This document shows, in pieces, positions 1 to 7,270 of a DNA stretch of 23,804 nucleotides. Origin of the DNA: Blastocatellia bacterium UBA7656 (GTDB lineage Bacteria > Acidobacteriota > Blastocatellia > UBA7656). Below the pieces are notes generated by a model that had not been told where the DNA came from, ran no database searches, and worked only from the letters and a program-made list of their open reading frames with translations. The position numbers and the translations under genes are program-made. The stretch covers positions 1-23,804 of the forward strand of contig DLHY01000145.1 in the NCBI GenBank assembly GCA_002483445.1, written 5' to 3'. The stretch's first letter is position 1, and each line of letters opens with the position of its first letter.

Positions 1-179
1 TTTCTGAATCCGCGTGGCATTGTGCTAAGATTGGATCAGGCGGTCATTAGAACCTGCCGGGAAAGATTGAAACAAGGGGGCGCGCATGAATCATACAAGC
101 CTTCTCCACAGGGAACCTGCCTCTACGCGCCTCGGGTGTGAGCCACGAATTTTCATACTTCGATTCAAGAGGATGAGCC

Positions 180-1457
180 ATGACACGCAGCAGAAAATTT
201 CGTTCGGCGCGTCGCACGCCCGAAAGCGAGCGATCTTTGTTCGAGCAAAAAATCACCGGGCGTTACTCACGCGCGCTCGACCGGACTGATCTGCTGAATT
301 TGGTGCGCGGCGGCGAAGATACTCACGTCGAATTCAAAATCCGACTCGTTAATACCGAAAAGGTAACAGCCGAAATCGTCGCGCTGGCAAACACGGGAGG
401 CGGCGCTTTGATATTCGGCGTCAACGATCAACGCCGCGTCGAAGGTCTCGACGACCCCGAACAGGTCGAAGAGCAGTTGATCGATATCTGCCGCAATCAG
501 ATTCGTCCGCCCGTGCTTCCCCGTATAGATAAAGTTTCCTTCGACAACGGCACGCGCATAATCGTGCTTCAGGTCGATGATCGCCGCGCGCCTCATTTCA
601 CGCCCGATCATCGCTACTTCATTCGAATCGGCTCGACGAAGCGCGAGGCCGACGGCAGCGAAATAGCCGCGCTGTTTGCCCGCTCGCGCAATGCCTCGTT
701 CGAAGATATGCCGCTCGTCACTTCAGACATAGCAGACCTCGACGAAGCTCTGGTGTGGAGTTATGTGCGCGATCTCGAAGGCGAAATCTTTCACGAGCCT
801 ACGGGGTTCCCCACCGCCAACGTGTTGGGCGATCTCCTGCTTGCTGTCGATTACGGCCTGAGCCTCACTCCGACGCTTGCCGGATTCCTGCTCTTTGGCC
901 GCAGCGACGCGGTGGAAACGATAGTCGCGCAGAACAGATTGACGCTTGCGCGATTTTCGGGCCGGGACGCAAACGCCCCCACAGTCGAGCGAATAGAAGT
1001 TCGCGGCAACCTGACCAGAGTTTTCGACCGCGCGATTTCCTTCATCCGCCGCTATGTGGATTTGTGGGATGCGCGCCCGTCGCGCTCATCTCACGCGGGG
1101 CCTGTCCCTGCGCGGGCAAACTATTCGCGTCAGGCGGTGATCGAAGCTCTGACGAATATGCTGGCGCATCGCGACTACGCTATGGTCGAGCCTTCATCGC
1201 GCATTCTGGTATTCGACGACCGGATCGAGTTCATCAACCCTTCCCGCGAGAGCGCGGCGAAAAAATCCATCGAGATGGGCGCGATCTCAAGGCCGAACCC
1301 GCGCATCCATCACCTGCTCACCCGCCCGGAATACGGACTCGAAAGCGCCCCTCGCGGCATCCCCGCGCTGCGCCGCGCTCACTTCAATTTCGCCCGACGT
1401 GAGCCGCGCATATCTACGCTCGGCGATGAATTTCGCCTCGATCTATACGGCATCTGA
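180..1457 (+). CDS. AlbA_2 / RecG-like ATP-binding transcriptional regulator
   Basis: A 425-residue protein. Residues about 40-160 form an AlbA_2 (Schlafen AlbA_2, formerly AAA_4) domain, seen as VEFKIRL followed by EIVALANTGGGALIFGVND, then the YFIRIGSTKREA segment. Residues about 310-425 resemble the C-terminal ATPase-like domain of the same family (RecG_4/HATPase_c_4), with QAVIEALTNMLAHRDY near its start and the closing GDEFRLDLYG. Members are usually annotated as putative DNA-binding or ATP-dependent regulators; the substrate and targets are not known. There is no winged-helix extension after the last domain, so this is the short form of the family. The ATG at 180 is supported by AAGAGG at 167-172, seven bases upstream. 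It stands alone, with a long gap downstream. The family call is firm; the function is general. Confidence 0.8.
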   Translation: MTRSRKFRSARRTPESERSLFEQKITGRYSRALDRTDLLNLVRGGEDTHVEFKIRLVNTEKVTAEIVALANTGGGALIFGVNDQRRVEGLDDPEQVEEQLIDICRNQIRPPVLPRIDKVSFDNGTRIIVLQVDDRRAPHFTPDHRYFIRIGSTKREADGSEIAALFARSRNASFEDMPLVTSDIADLDEALVWSYVRDLEGEIFHEPTGFPTANVLGDLLLAVDYGLSLTPTLAGFLLFGRSDAVETIVAQNRLTLARFSGRDANAPTVERIEVRGNLTRVFDRAISFIRRYVDLWDARPSRSSHAGPVPARANYSRQAVIEALTNMLAHRDYAMVEPSSRILVFDDRIEFINPSRESAAKKSIEMGAISRPNPRIHHLLTRPEYGLESAPRGIPALRRAHFNFARREPRISTLGDEFRLDLYGI

Positions 1458-1774
1458 ACCGCGCGGCCTGCGAATCAGGGAAACTGGATTTACACAATAA
1501 ACCTGACACTCGCGATACCCTTTGACTTTCTTATGCTTTTGTAGCCGATCCCCACTTCCAGATCAGGAAACTCATCGACCTTTCAGGTCTTGTGTAAAGA
1601 GCTTTACGGATGCTTTTCTGAAAGAAAAACTACTGTTTTCAGGGGGAGGGGGAGGAGAGTACGAAAGTTGTTTTTCGACCTGAAATGGGTAGTTTTATAG
1701 GTCAGCTTCATTATAATCCGACTCGATTCTCTTTGTAGCATTAGAGACACCATAAACAGAATCAGAGGGAGATC
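1458..1774. other. Intergenic region with a large inverted repeat around a G-rich tract
   Basis: No gene is supported in this 317-base gap. It holds an imperfect inverted repeat with arms at about 1624-1643 and 1679-1698; the matching blocks are AAAACTAC / GTAGTTTT and TTTCAGG / CCTGAAA. The 35-base interior contains a purine run (GGGGGAGGGGGAGGAG, from 1642) and a smaller hairpin, CGAAA / TTTCG, at about 1662-1677. A TATAAT follows at 1712-1717. This could be a structured leader, a terminator relic or a small mobile remnant. The sequence alone does not decide. Confidence 0.45.
1712..1717 (+). promoter_or_regulatory. Putative -10 element upstream of the small ORF and acyl-CoA dehydrogenase
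   Basis: The hexamer matches TATAAT exactly and lies about 58 bases before the small ORF at 1775. No good -35 hexamer lies at 16-18 bases upstream, so this is only a candidate. If real, it would transcribe both the small ORF and the acyl-CoA dehydrogenase gene behind it. Confidence 0.3.
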
Positions 1775-1891
1775 ATGAAAGAAAACGTGAAGTTTCTGAT
1801 GGCAGTCCTCCTGTTGGTTTTTTCGTTGATGTCGTTCAAACGCCTTATCCATATCGCGTTCTCACATGCTTTTTTCAGTTTCAATGTGTAA
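1775..1891 (+). CDS. 38-residue hydrophobic small protein (hypothetical)
   Basis: A short open frame of 38 codons starting MKENVKFLMAVLLLVFSLM and ending in FFSFNV. It starts with ATG and has a good ribosome binding site, GAGGGAG at 1765-1771, four bases or so upstream. Residues 6-20 are strongly hydrophobic after a short charged N-terminus, so the product could be a single-pass membrane peptide or the remnant of a signal peptide. It ends 69 bases before the acyl-CoA dehydrogenase start and reads in the same direction, so the two may share a transcript. I recognise no family. The Shine-Dalgarno site and hydrophobic pattern favour real translation, but a leader peptide or chance ORF remains possible. 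Confidence 0.4.
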   Translation: MKENVKFLMAVLLLVFSLMSFKRLIHIAFSHAFFSFNV

Positions 1892-1960
1892 AATGACAAG
1901 TTCTTATCGCCCGCGGACTCTCGACTGTGGTTATCGGGCCTGTGATCAGAGGTATTGATG

Positions 1961-3103
1961 ATGGATTTCGAACTCAACGAAGATCAGCAACAGATAAAAC
2001 GCACCATCCGCGAATTCGCCGAGGCTGAGATCAAACCGCACGTCACCGAGTGGGACGAGTCACAGCATTTCCCCATAGAACTGCTCCCCCAGTTCGCCGA
2101 ACTTGGAATCATGGGCGTGCTGTTCCCCGAACAGTATGGCGGCGCGGGACTCGGCTATATCGAATACTCGACCATAATCGAAGAACTCGCCCGCGTCGAT
2201 CCGTCGGTCGCGCTCTCCATCGCCGCGCATAATTCGCTCTGCGCTGGTCACATCTTCGTCGGAGGGAGCGAAGAGCAAAAGCAAAAATATCTCGTCCCGC
2301 TCGCTCGCGGCGAACACCTCGGAGCATGGGGACTCACGGAGCCAAGCTCAGGCTCGGACGCAAGCTCTATGCGCACGACGGGCGCGCGAAGCGACGGCGG
2401 ATGGGTCATCAACGGTTCGAAGAATTTCATCACCAACGCTTCATTCGCAGGCACGACCGTCTCCCTTGCCATCACCGACCGCACCGCAGGCACCCACGGG
2501 ATATCAGCTTTCATCATCGAGCGCGGCACGAAAGGCTTTTCGATTTCCAAAAAGGAAAACAAACTCGGAATGCGCGCAAGCGATACCGCCTCGCTCTCAT
2601 TCGATGACTGCTTCATCTCCGACGCGAACCTCATAGGCGAGGCCGGACAGGGATTTATTCAGGCAATGAAGGTTTTAGACGGCGGGCGCATCTCGATAGC
2701 CGCGCTTGCCGTAGGCACGGCGCAGGGCGCGTATGAAGCGGCGATCAAGTACGCCAAAGAGCGCCATCAGTTCGGGCGTCCGATAGCCGAGTTTCAGGCC
2801 ATTCAATTCAAGCTGGCTGATATGGCTACCCAAATCGATGCCGCGCGATTGCTGACGCTTCGCGCCGCCACGCTCAAGAATCAGGGCAAAAATACCACCA
2901 GAGAATCGTCCATGGCCAAGCTCTACGCCAGCGAAGTGGCCGTGCGCGCGGCTGAAGAATGCGTTCAGATACACGGCGGCTACGGCTACATAAAGGATTA
3001 TCCAGCGGAAAAATTCTGGCGCGACTCGAAACTCTGTACCATCGGCGAGGGAACGAGCGAAGTTCAACGAGTGGTCATCGCAAGACAGATTCTGAGGTCG
3101 TAA
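1961..3103 (+). CDS. Acyl-CoA dehydrogenase
   Basis: A 380-residue FAD flavoprotein of the acyl-CoA dehydrogenase family, which oxidises acyl-CoA to trans-2-enoyl-CoA and passes electrons to electron-transfer flavoprotein. The length is typical. Visible marks are GLTEPSSGSDASS (family signature 1, about residues 120-135), RHQFGRPIAEFQAIQFKLAD (signature 2 region) and the C-terminal IGEGTSEVQRVVIARQIL, where E363 sits at the catalytic-base position of short/branched-chain enzymes. Three possible starts follow in frame: TTG 1955, ATG 1958 and ATG 1961. The AGAGG at 1948-1952 is two, five and eight bases away respectively, so 1961 is preferred and 1958 is possible. MeaB follows after eight bases, which points to branched-chain or propionyl-type substrates; the exact chain length cannot be read. 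Confidence 0.9.
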   Translation: MDFELNEDQQQIKRTIREFAEAEIKPHVTEWDESQHFPIELLPQFAELGIMGVLFPEQYGGAGLGYIEYSTIIEELARVDPSVALSIAAHNSLCAGHIFVGGSEEQKQKYLVPLARGEHLGAWGLTEPSSGSDASSMRTTGARSDGGWVINGSKNFITNASFAGTTVSLAITDRTAGTHGISAFIIERGTKGFSISKKENKLGMRASDTASLSFDDCFISDANLIGEAGQGFIQAMKVLDGGRISIAALAVGTAQGAYEAAIKYAKERHQFGRPIAEFQAIQFKLADMATQIDAARLLTLRAATLKNQGKNTTRESSMAKLYASEVAVRAAEECVQIHGGYGYIKDYPAEKFWRDSKLCTIGEGTSEVQRVVIARQILRS

Positions 3104-3111
3104 ATCGCAGG

Positions 3112-4056
3112 ATGGTTTCATTGTCAGAGAAGATCCTCACGGGCGACAAACGAGCGATAGCGCGAGCCATAAGCACGGTCGAAGACGGACGGGCGGAATC
3201 TAATGACCTGCTCAAGGAAATATTCCCGCACACGGGGCGCGCCATCATCATCGGCATAACCGGAGCGCCCGGTGCGGGCAAAAGCACGCTTGTTGATCGC
3301 CTCGCGGCTCACTATCGAAAGAAAGGCGAGCGCGTAGGCATCATCGCTGTCGATCCTTCAAGCCCGTTTACGGGAGGCGCGATACTGGGCGACCGCATAA
3401 GAATGCAGAACATGGCGACTGATCCCGGCATATTCATTCGCAGCATGGCTTCGCGCGGGCATCTGGGCGGACTGGCCCGCGCGACCGTAGACGCTGTGGC
3501 TATACTGGACGCTGCCGGATATGATAAGGTCATCGTCGAAACGGTCGGTGTGGGACAGGATGAAGTCGAGATAGTCAAGGCAGCCGATGTCACTGTGGTC
3601 ATCCTCGTTCCCGGCATGGGCGATGACATTCAGGCCATCAAGGCGGGGATAATGGAAATCGGGGATGTGTTCGCCATCAACAAAGCCGACCGCGAGGGAG
3701 TGCTGAGAACTGAGCGCGAGCTTGAGATGCTGCTTTCGATCTCGGAGCGACCCGACCGATGGCAGCCGCCTATAGTTAAAACCATCGCGACCGAAAACAG
3801 TGGAGTCGAAGAGCTTGCCGAGGCTATTAGGTCTTATGCCGAATATGTCGCGTCGCATGGAGAGAGCGCCGGTCGCCGCGTGAGCGTGGCTCGTCATCGC
3901 ATAATCGAGATGCTGCGCGAGCGATTGCTCAAAGCGGCTTTGAAGCGAGGGGTGAGCGAAGAAGAGCTTCGCTCGATGGCGGAGGACGTGGCCGCCCGCC
4001 GTCGCGATCCGTACTCGGTCGTCGAAGAAATACTTTCAAGAATGGGGATTGGATAG
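3112..4056 (+). CDS. meaB: Methylmalonyl-CoA mutase-associated GTPase MeaB
   Basis: A 314-residue SIMIBI-class GTPase that guards and reloads adenosylcobalamin in methylmalonyl-CoA mutase. The P-loop GITGAPGAGKST lies at residues 48-59, followed by the MeaB signature VDPSSPFTGGAILGDRIRMQ, the ETVGVGQDEVEI switch segment and the base-recognition motif NKAD. A C-terminal helical dimerisation region follows. The frame is open upstream into the acyl-CoA dehydrogenase gene (to 2959), but homologues begin close to SEKILTGDKRAIARAIS, so ATG 3112 or TTG 3121 is the likely start. GCAGG directly abuts 3112, while AGGATGG would suit TTG 3121. The mutase subunits are not in this window, so MeaB must act on a mutase encoded elsewhere. 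Confidence 0.92.
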   Translation: MVSLSEKILTGDKRAIARAISTVEDGRAESNDLLKEIFPHTGRAIIIGITGAPGAGKSTLVDRLAAHYRKKGERVGIIAVDPSSPFTGGAILGDRIRMQNMATDPGIFIRSMASRGHLGGLARATVDAVAILDAAGYDKVIVETVGVGQDEVEIVKAADVTVVILVPGMGDDIQAIKAGIMEIGDVFAINKADREGVLRTERELEMLLSISERPDRWQPPIVKTIATENSGVEELAEAIRSYAEYVASHGESAGRRVSVARHRIIEMLRERLLKAALKRGVSEEELRSMAEDVAARRRDPYSVVEEILSRMGIG

Positions 4057-4101
4057 ATGTTAGAGGTTAGCAAATCCACTAACATCTAACATCTAATATC
4101 T
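4055..4101. repeat. Intergenic hairpin A made of 7-base words
   Basis: The whole meaB to epimerase gap is an inverted repeat. The left arm, 4055-4070 (AGATGTTAGAGGTTAG), pairs with 4079-4094 (CTAACATCTAACATCT) with one mismatch over 16 bases, around an 8-base loop. The right side is a tandem array of the word AACATCT, with a third degenerate copy (AATATCT) up to 4101. It begins within the meaB stop codon and ends five bases before the next ATG. There is no U-tract, so it is not a textbook terminator. Hairpins B and C below share the layout. Confidence 0.75.
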
Positions 4102-4106
4102 GTTTT

Positions 4107-4523
4107 ATGAAAATAGATCATCTCGGAATAGCGGTTCGTTCGATAGAAGGATCGCTCGCGTTTTATCGCGATGGGCTGGGCCTTGAGCTTGATTGCATCG
4201 AGACGGTTGCGGATCAGGGAGCGCGGGTTGCGCTTCTGTCGGTGGGCGAGTCTCGAATCGAGCTTCTGGAGCCGGTTTCAGAGGAAAGCGTGGTGGGCCG
4301 TTTTCTTGCGAAGCGGGGAGAAGGGCTGCATCACATCTGCTATGAGGTCGAAGACCTGACGGGAAAACTTGAAGAACTTCGCTCGCGCGGCGCGCGAGTG
4401 CTTGACGGCTATCCGCGACGAGGCGCCGAGGGAAAGCTGGTGGCTTTCCTGCATCCGGCGAGCGCAAACGGCGTCCTCGTTGAACTCAGCGAGAAGCCAA
4501 AACATGAGAAGGAGAACACATGA
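4107..4523 (+). CDS. mce: Methylmalonyl-CoA epimerase
   Basis: A 138-residue protein of the vicinal-oxygen-chelate superfamily, converting (S)- to (R)-methylmalonyl-CoA so that the B12 mutase can make succinyl-CoA. It opens with MKIDHLGIAVRSIEGSLAFY, where H5 is the first metal ligand. The second half carries GEGLHHICYEVEDL, with the histidine ligand, and ends GVLVELSEK, with the glutamate ligand. The length fits the family. No Shine-Dalgarno sequence is evident before ATG 4107, since the upstream bases belong to hairpin A, so translation may depend on upstream ribosomes or on unstructured AU-rich RNA. The next gene overlaps it by four bases (ATGA). Its place behind meaB makes the assignment secure. 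Confidence 0.92.
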   Translation: MKIDHLGIAVRSIEGSLAFYRDGLGLELDCIETVADQGARVALLSVGESRIELLEPVSEESVVGRFLAKRGEGLHHICYEVEDLTGKLEELRSRGARVLDGYPRRGAEGKLVAFLHPASANGVLVELSEKPKHEKENT

Positions 4524-5719
4524 AATTACCAGGAAAGGCGATAGCCGCAATGGCAGTCGTGGCGATGCTTGCGGGCGCGGCGCTGTGGTCGCAGAACTCG
4601 TCGTCGTCGCCAACAAGGATCAAGCTGACCTCGCATGATCTGGAACTGATCGCGAACGAACTGATGCCGCCTCAGCAGCGGGCGCGACTGGCGACAGACC
4701 CGGAAGCGAAGAAGGCTTTTCTCAAATCCATCAAAAGCATACTTGCTCTGAGCCAGATGGCCGAGCAGGAAAACATCGCTCAGAAACCTGAAACGAAAAG
4801 TCAGGTCGATTTTCAAGTCGACCTCGCTCTCTCCGGGGCTTACAAGAAGAAGAACCCTGATGGCGCTGTGAGCGAAGAAGAAGCGAACAGTTATCTTCAA
4901 GCTCATCCCAATGAATGGAATGATTTTCTTGAAGCCAATCCCAGGTACAAACAACAGGCCGAGGAAGTCAAAAAAGAATACCTTCAGATCAAAGTCATGG
5001 CTGAACGCGCCCGACGCGAAGGACTCGACAAGGAAGAACTCACCAAACTGAGCATCCTGCTCCAGCGCAGTCAGGTATTGGCAGAAGCCTACATCCGCGA
5101 GCTTCAGAAAAATCCTGACGGCCTTGTTTCGGACGGAGAGGTAGAGCAGTACTACAACGAACATAAGGACGAATTTGAAGAAGTGCGCGCGCGCCACATA
5201 CTCATAAGCACTCGCGCGCCTGAAGAAGCAGAAAACCCTCATGAAAAACCGGGCAAGGATCAGAAAAAGCCCGCTCCCAAGAAAGCTCTGACCAAAGAAG
5301 AAGCTCAAAAGAAAGCCCAATCGATACTGGATCGCATTCGCAAGGGAGAGGACTTCGCAAAGCTTGCGCAGGAAAACTCTGATGATCCGGGATCGAAAGC
5401 CAACGGCGGAGACATGCCCTTCTTCTCAAAAGGAGAAATGGTTCCTGAGTTCGATCAGGCCGCCTTCTCGATGAATCCCGGCCAGATAAGCGAGCTTGTC
5501 GAAACTCAATACGGATATCACATCATCAGGGTCGAAGAGAAGCGCACTGCCGCGTTGGACGAAAAGACCAGAGAGAAGATCAAGGGCAAGCTCGAACAGG
5601 AGGCTTTCGAAAAGAAAATAGACGAAATCGTGAGCAAAGCGAAACTGGAAGTGGCCGACGATTTCACCGTCAATGCAGCGCCTCCGCCGCCTGCTTTTTC
5701 CGGCAATCCGAATCAATGA
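4520..5719 (+). CDS. Exported peptidyl-prolyl cis-trans isomerase, parvulin (PpiC) type
   Basis: A 399-residue SurA/PrsA-like foldase. An N-terminal hydrophobic stretch (residues 5-24, ending ALWSQ) is a signal peptide or membrane anchor; no lipobox cysteine is seen. A charged helical region (30-215) with a SurA_N-like character precedes the parvulin domain (about 221-341), recognised by VRARHILIST (H226), FAKLAQENSDDPGSKANGGD and YGYHIIRVEE (H334). The domain is interrupted at about 232-259 by a Lys/Pro/Glu-rich insertion. The C-terminal tail is rich in proline and asparagine. It should help fold secreted or outer-membrane proteins in the periplasm. The ATG overlaps the epimerase stop by four bases, with AAGGAG upstream, so the two are translationally coupled although functionally unrelated. 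Confidence 0.85.
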   Translation: MKLPGKAIAAMAVVAMLAGAALWSQNSSSSPTRIKLTSHDLELIANELMPPQQRARLATDPEAKKAFLKSIKSILALSQMAEQENIAQKPETKSQVDFQVDLALSGAYKKKNPDGAVSEEEANSYLQAHPNEWNDFLEANPRYKQQAEEVKKEYLQIKVMAERARREGLDKEELTKLSILLQRSQVLAEAYIRELQKNPDGLVSDGEVEQYYNEHKDEFEEVRARHILISTRAPEEAENPHEKPGKDQKKPAPKKALTKEEAQKKAQSILDRIRKGEDFAKLAQENSDDPGSKANGGDMPFFSKGEMVPEFDQAAFSMNPGQISELVETQYGYHIIRVEEKRTAALDEKTREKIKGKLEQEAFEKKIDEIVSKAKLEVADDFTVNAAPPPPAFSGNPNQ

Positions 5720-5721
5720 TG

Positions 5722-5800
5722 AAAAGTCTGGAGTCTGGAGTCTGGAGTCGAGAGTCAAAACATCGGACTCCAGACTCCAGACTCTCGACTCCAGACTTTT
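5722..5800. repeat. Intergenic hairpin B made of 7-base TGGAGTC words
   Basis: A long inverted repeat fills the gap after the parvulin gene. The left arm (5722-5756) is AAAAGTC followed by tandem TGGAGTC-type words; the right arm (5766-5800) is its near complement. Aligned over 35 bases the arms differ at four positions, around a 9-base loop. The mismatches arise because one TGGAGTC word is replaced by GAGAGTC at a different place in each arm. It starts two bases after the upstream stop and ends just before the AAGGAG of mtnP at 5803-5808. Confidence 0.85.
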
Positions 5801-5815
5801 CGAAGGAGAAAGAAC

Positions 5816-6688
5816 TTGTCACAGGCAAAGATAGGAGTGATCGGAGGGAGCGGCCTTTACCAGATGGAAGCTCTCGCCGATATCGAAGAAGTAAACCTGG
5901 ACACGCCGTTCGGCAAACCGTCCGATGCCTTCATCATCGGAAGTCTGGGCGCGGTGCGAGTCGCTTTTCTTCCGCGACACGGGCGCGGTCACCTGCTTTC
6001 CCCGACAGAGATTCCATTCCGCGCGAATATCTACGCGATGAAACTGCTTGGCGTGGAGAGAATAATTTCGGCGAGCGCAGTCGGATCGCTGCGCGAAGAA
6101 CTCAAGCCGATGGACATAGTTTTCCCCGATCAGTTTTTTGATCGCACCCGGCAGAGAGTTTCGACCTTCTTCGGCGGCGGCATAGTCGCGCACGTTGGTT
6201 TCGCCGATCCTGTTTGTCACCAACTGTGCGACGCGCTCGAAGAAACCGCCCGCCGCGAGATCAAGGGCATTGATATTCATCGCGGCGGGACTTACATCTG
6301 CATGGAAGGCCCGATGTTTTCGACGAAAGCCGAATCGGAAGTTTATCGCTCGCTCGGCATGTCGGTCATCGGCATGACCAATCTTCAGGAGGCGAAGCTG
6401 GCGCGCGAGGCCGAGATTTGCTATGCGACGATGGCGCTCGTCACCGATTACGATTGCTGGCACCCCGACCACGATTCAGTCACTATCGAGATGGTCATAG
6501 AGTATCTGAATCGCAACGTATCGAACGCGCAGAATCTCATAGCGGGAGCGGTCGCGCGTCTGGCAGGCGAAGAAAGAACTTGCAAATGCGGTCACTCGCT
6601 CCGCCATGCTATCATCACCTCGCGAGATCGCATCACCCCCGAAGCGCGAGAGCGACTCAGGGCGATCATCGGTAAATATGTTGATTGA
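5816..6688 (+). CDS. mtnP: S-methyl-5'-thioadenosine phosphorylase
   Basis: A 290-residue purine-nucleoside phosphorylase of the PNP/MTAP family, which splits methylthioadenosine with phosphate into adenine and 5-methylthioribose 1-phosphate in the methionine salvage route. Marks are GVIGGSGLY at residues 6-14 (phosphate loop), RHGRGHLLSPTEIPFRANIY, SAVGSLREELKPMDIVFPDQF, YICMEGPMFSTKAES and the base-recognising TDYDCWH, whose aspartates favour 6-amino purines. Length matches the family. The start is TTG 5816, because homologues begin right there and AAGGAG (5803-5808) is seven bases upstream; there is no in-frame ATG nearby. A use for adenine and methylthioribose phosphate may link it to the kinase two genes downstream, but that is inference. 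Confidence 0.92.
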   Translation: MSQAKIGVIGGSGLYQMEALADIEEVNLDTPFGKPSDAFIIGSLGAVRVAFLPRHGRGHLLSPTEIPFRANIYAMKLLGVERIISASAVGSLREELKPMDIVFPDQFFDRTRQRVSTFFGGGIVAHVGFADPVCHQLCDALEETARREIKGIDIHRGGTYICMEGPMFSTKAESEVYRSLGMSVIGMTNLQEAKLAREAEICYATMALVTDYDCWHPDHDSVTIEMVIEYLNRNVSNAQNLIAGAVARLAGEERTCKCGHSLRHAIITSRDRITPEARERLRAIIGKYVD

Positions 6689-6752
6689 TTTATGAAGTGG
6701 TTTACTGCCTGTGCCGGTAAACCTGAAATTTTCGGGAAGTGGAGCAGTAAAG

Positions 6753-7139
6753 ATGTACGGCAGAAAAATCTTTGCCATCGTTTTCATTTTGATTCTTTCA
6801 GCCGCCAGTTACGCGCAGGGACCGGCTCGCGGACGCATCGAACCGTTGCGCGATGAGGTCAAAGAGATCGAGGCTAAACATAATCTTCAGGTCGCGCGCT
6901 ACTATCTTACGCGCCGCAAGGCTTACGATGGAGCGCGCGACCGGCTTCAGGAGATCATCGACACATACCCTGAATTTTCGCGAATGGATGAAGTGTTCTA
7001 CCTCATGGCCGAAGCGCAAGTGAAACTCGGCAAAAAGGAATCGGCCATCGATTATTACAACAAGCTGCTGGAAATTTATCCCGAAAGCGAGTTCGCCAAA
7101 AAAGCGCGCGAGCAGCTTGATAAGCTGAAGCAGGGATGA
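6753..7139 (+). CDS. Exported TPR/BamD-like small protein
   Basis: A 128-residue protein with an N-terminal signal peptide (MYGRKIFAIVFILILSAASYAQ) and a compact helical part with two tetratricopeptide-like repeats. These are visible as QVARYYLTRRKAYDGARDRLQEIIDTYPEF and AEAQVKLGKKESAIDYYNKLLEIYPES. This is the pattern of BamD/YfiO-like outer-membrane lipoproteins, but it is about half their length and no lipobox cysteine follows the signal. It probably acts as a periplasmic scaffold. The frame extends upstream to a GTG at 6711, but GTGGAG at 6739-6744 and the signal peptide support ATG 6753. It lies between mtnP and a PfkB kinase in the same direction. Confidence 0.75.
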   Translation: MYGRKIFAIVFILILSAASYAQGPARGRIEPLRDEVKEIEAKHNLQVARYYLTRRKAYDGARDRLQEIIDTYPEFSRMDEVFYLMAEAQVKLGKKESAIDYYNKLLEIYPESEFAKKAREQLDKLKQG

Positions 7140-7140
7140 G

Positions 7141-7249
7141 CGGGAGGGGAATGAGTGGGGGAACGGGAGAATGGGAGTGTGGGAGTATGGGAGTGATAAG
7201 TCTTCCTCCCCCACTCCCCCACTCTTTCTTCCTCCGCTCCCCCACTCGT
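7141..7249. repeat. Intergenic hairpin C, purine arm and pyrimidine arm with 8-base words
   Basis: The gap before the PfkB gene is a degenerate inverted repeat. The left half is almost pure G/A/T with three tandem words TGGGAGTG, TGGGAGTA and TGGGAGTG at 7172-7195. The right half (7201-7248) is the pyrimidine complement, with CTCCCCCACTCCCCCACTC at 7206-7224 and GCTCCCCCACTCG near 7236-7248. It begins right after the upstream stop and ends about 20 bases before the next start, as in gaps A and B. Purine/pyrimidine strand bias is very marked. Confidence 0.7.
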
Positions 7250-7270
7250 TCGATAGAGGGAAAACGGTAA

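Noticed and set aside
1..141. Open frame from the window edge to a stop at 139-141, possible tail of an upstream gene
   Set aside because: The 46 residues show no recognisable pattern and the frame is short; it cannot be told from chance. No clear promoter was found in 1-179 either.
2959..3111. Upstream extension of meaB
   Set aside because: It overlaps the conserved C-terminus of the acyl-CoA dehydrogenase in another frame and is absent from MeaB proteins as I know them.
4526..5320. Minus-strand ORF of 264 codons, Phe/Leu-rich
   Set aside because: Mirror of the Lys/Glu-rich parvulin gene (AAG/GAA codons read as CTT/TTC); no start site or domain.
5722..5800. Possible CRISPR-like array in the TGGAGTC words
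   Set aside because: Units are 7 bases with no spacers and the array is inverted on itself; this is a hairpin, not a CRISPR.
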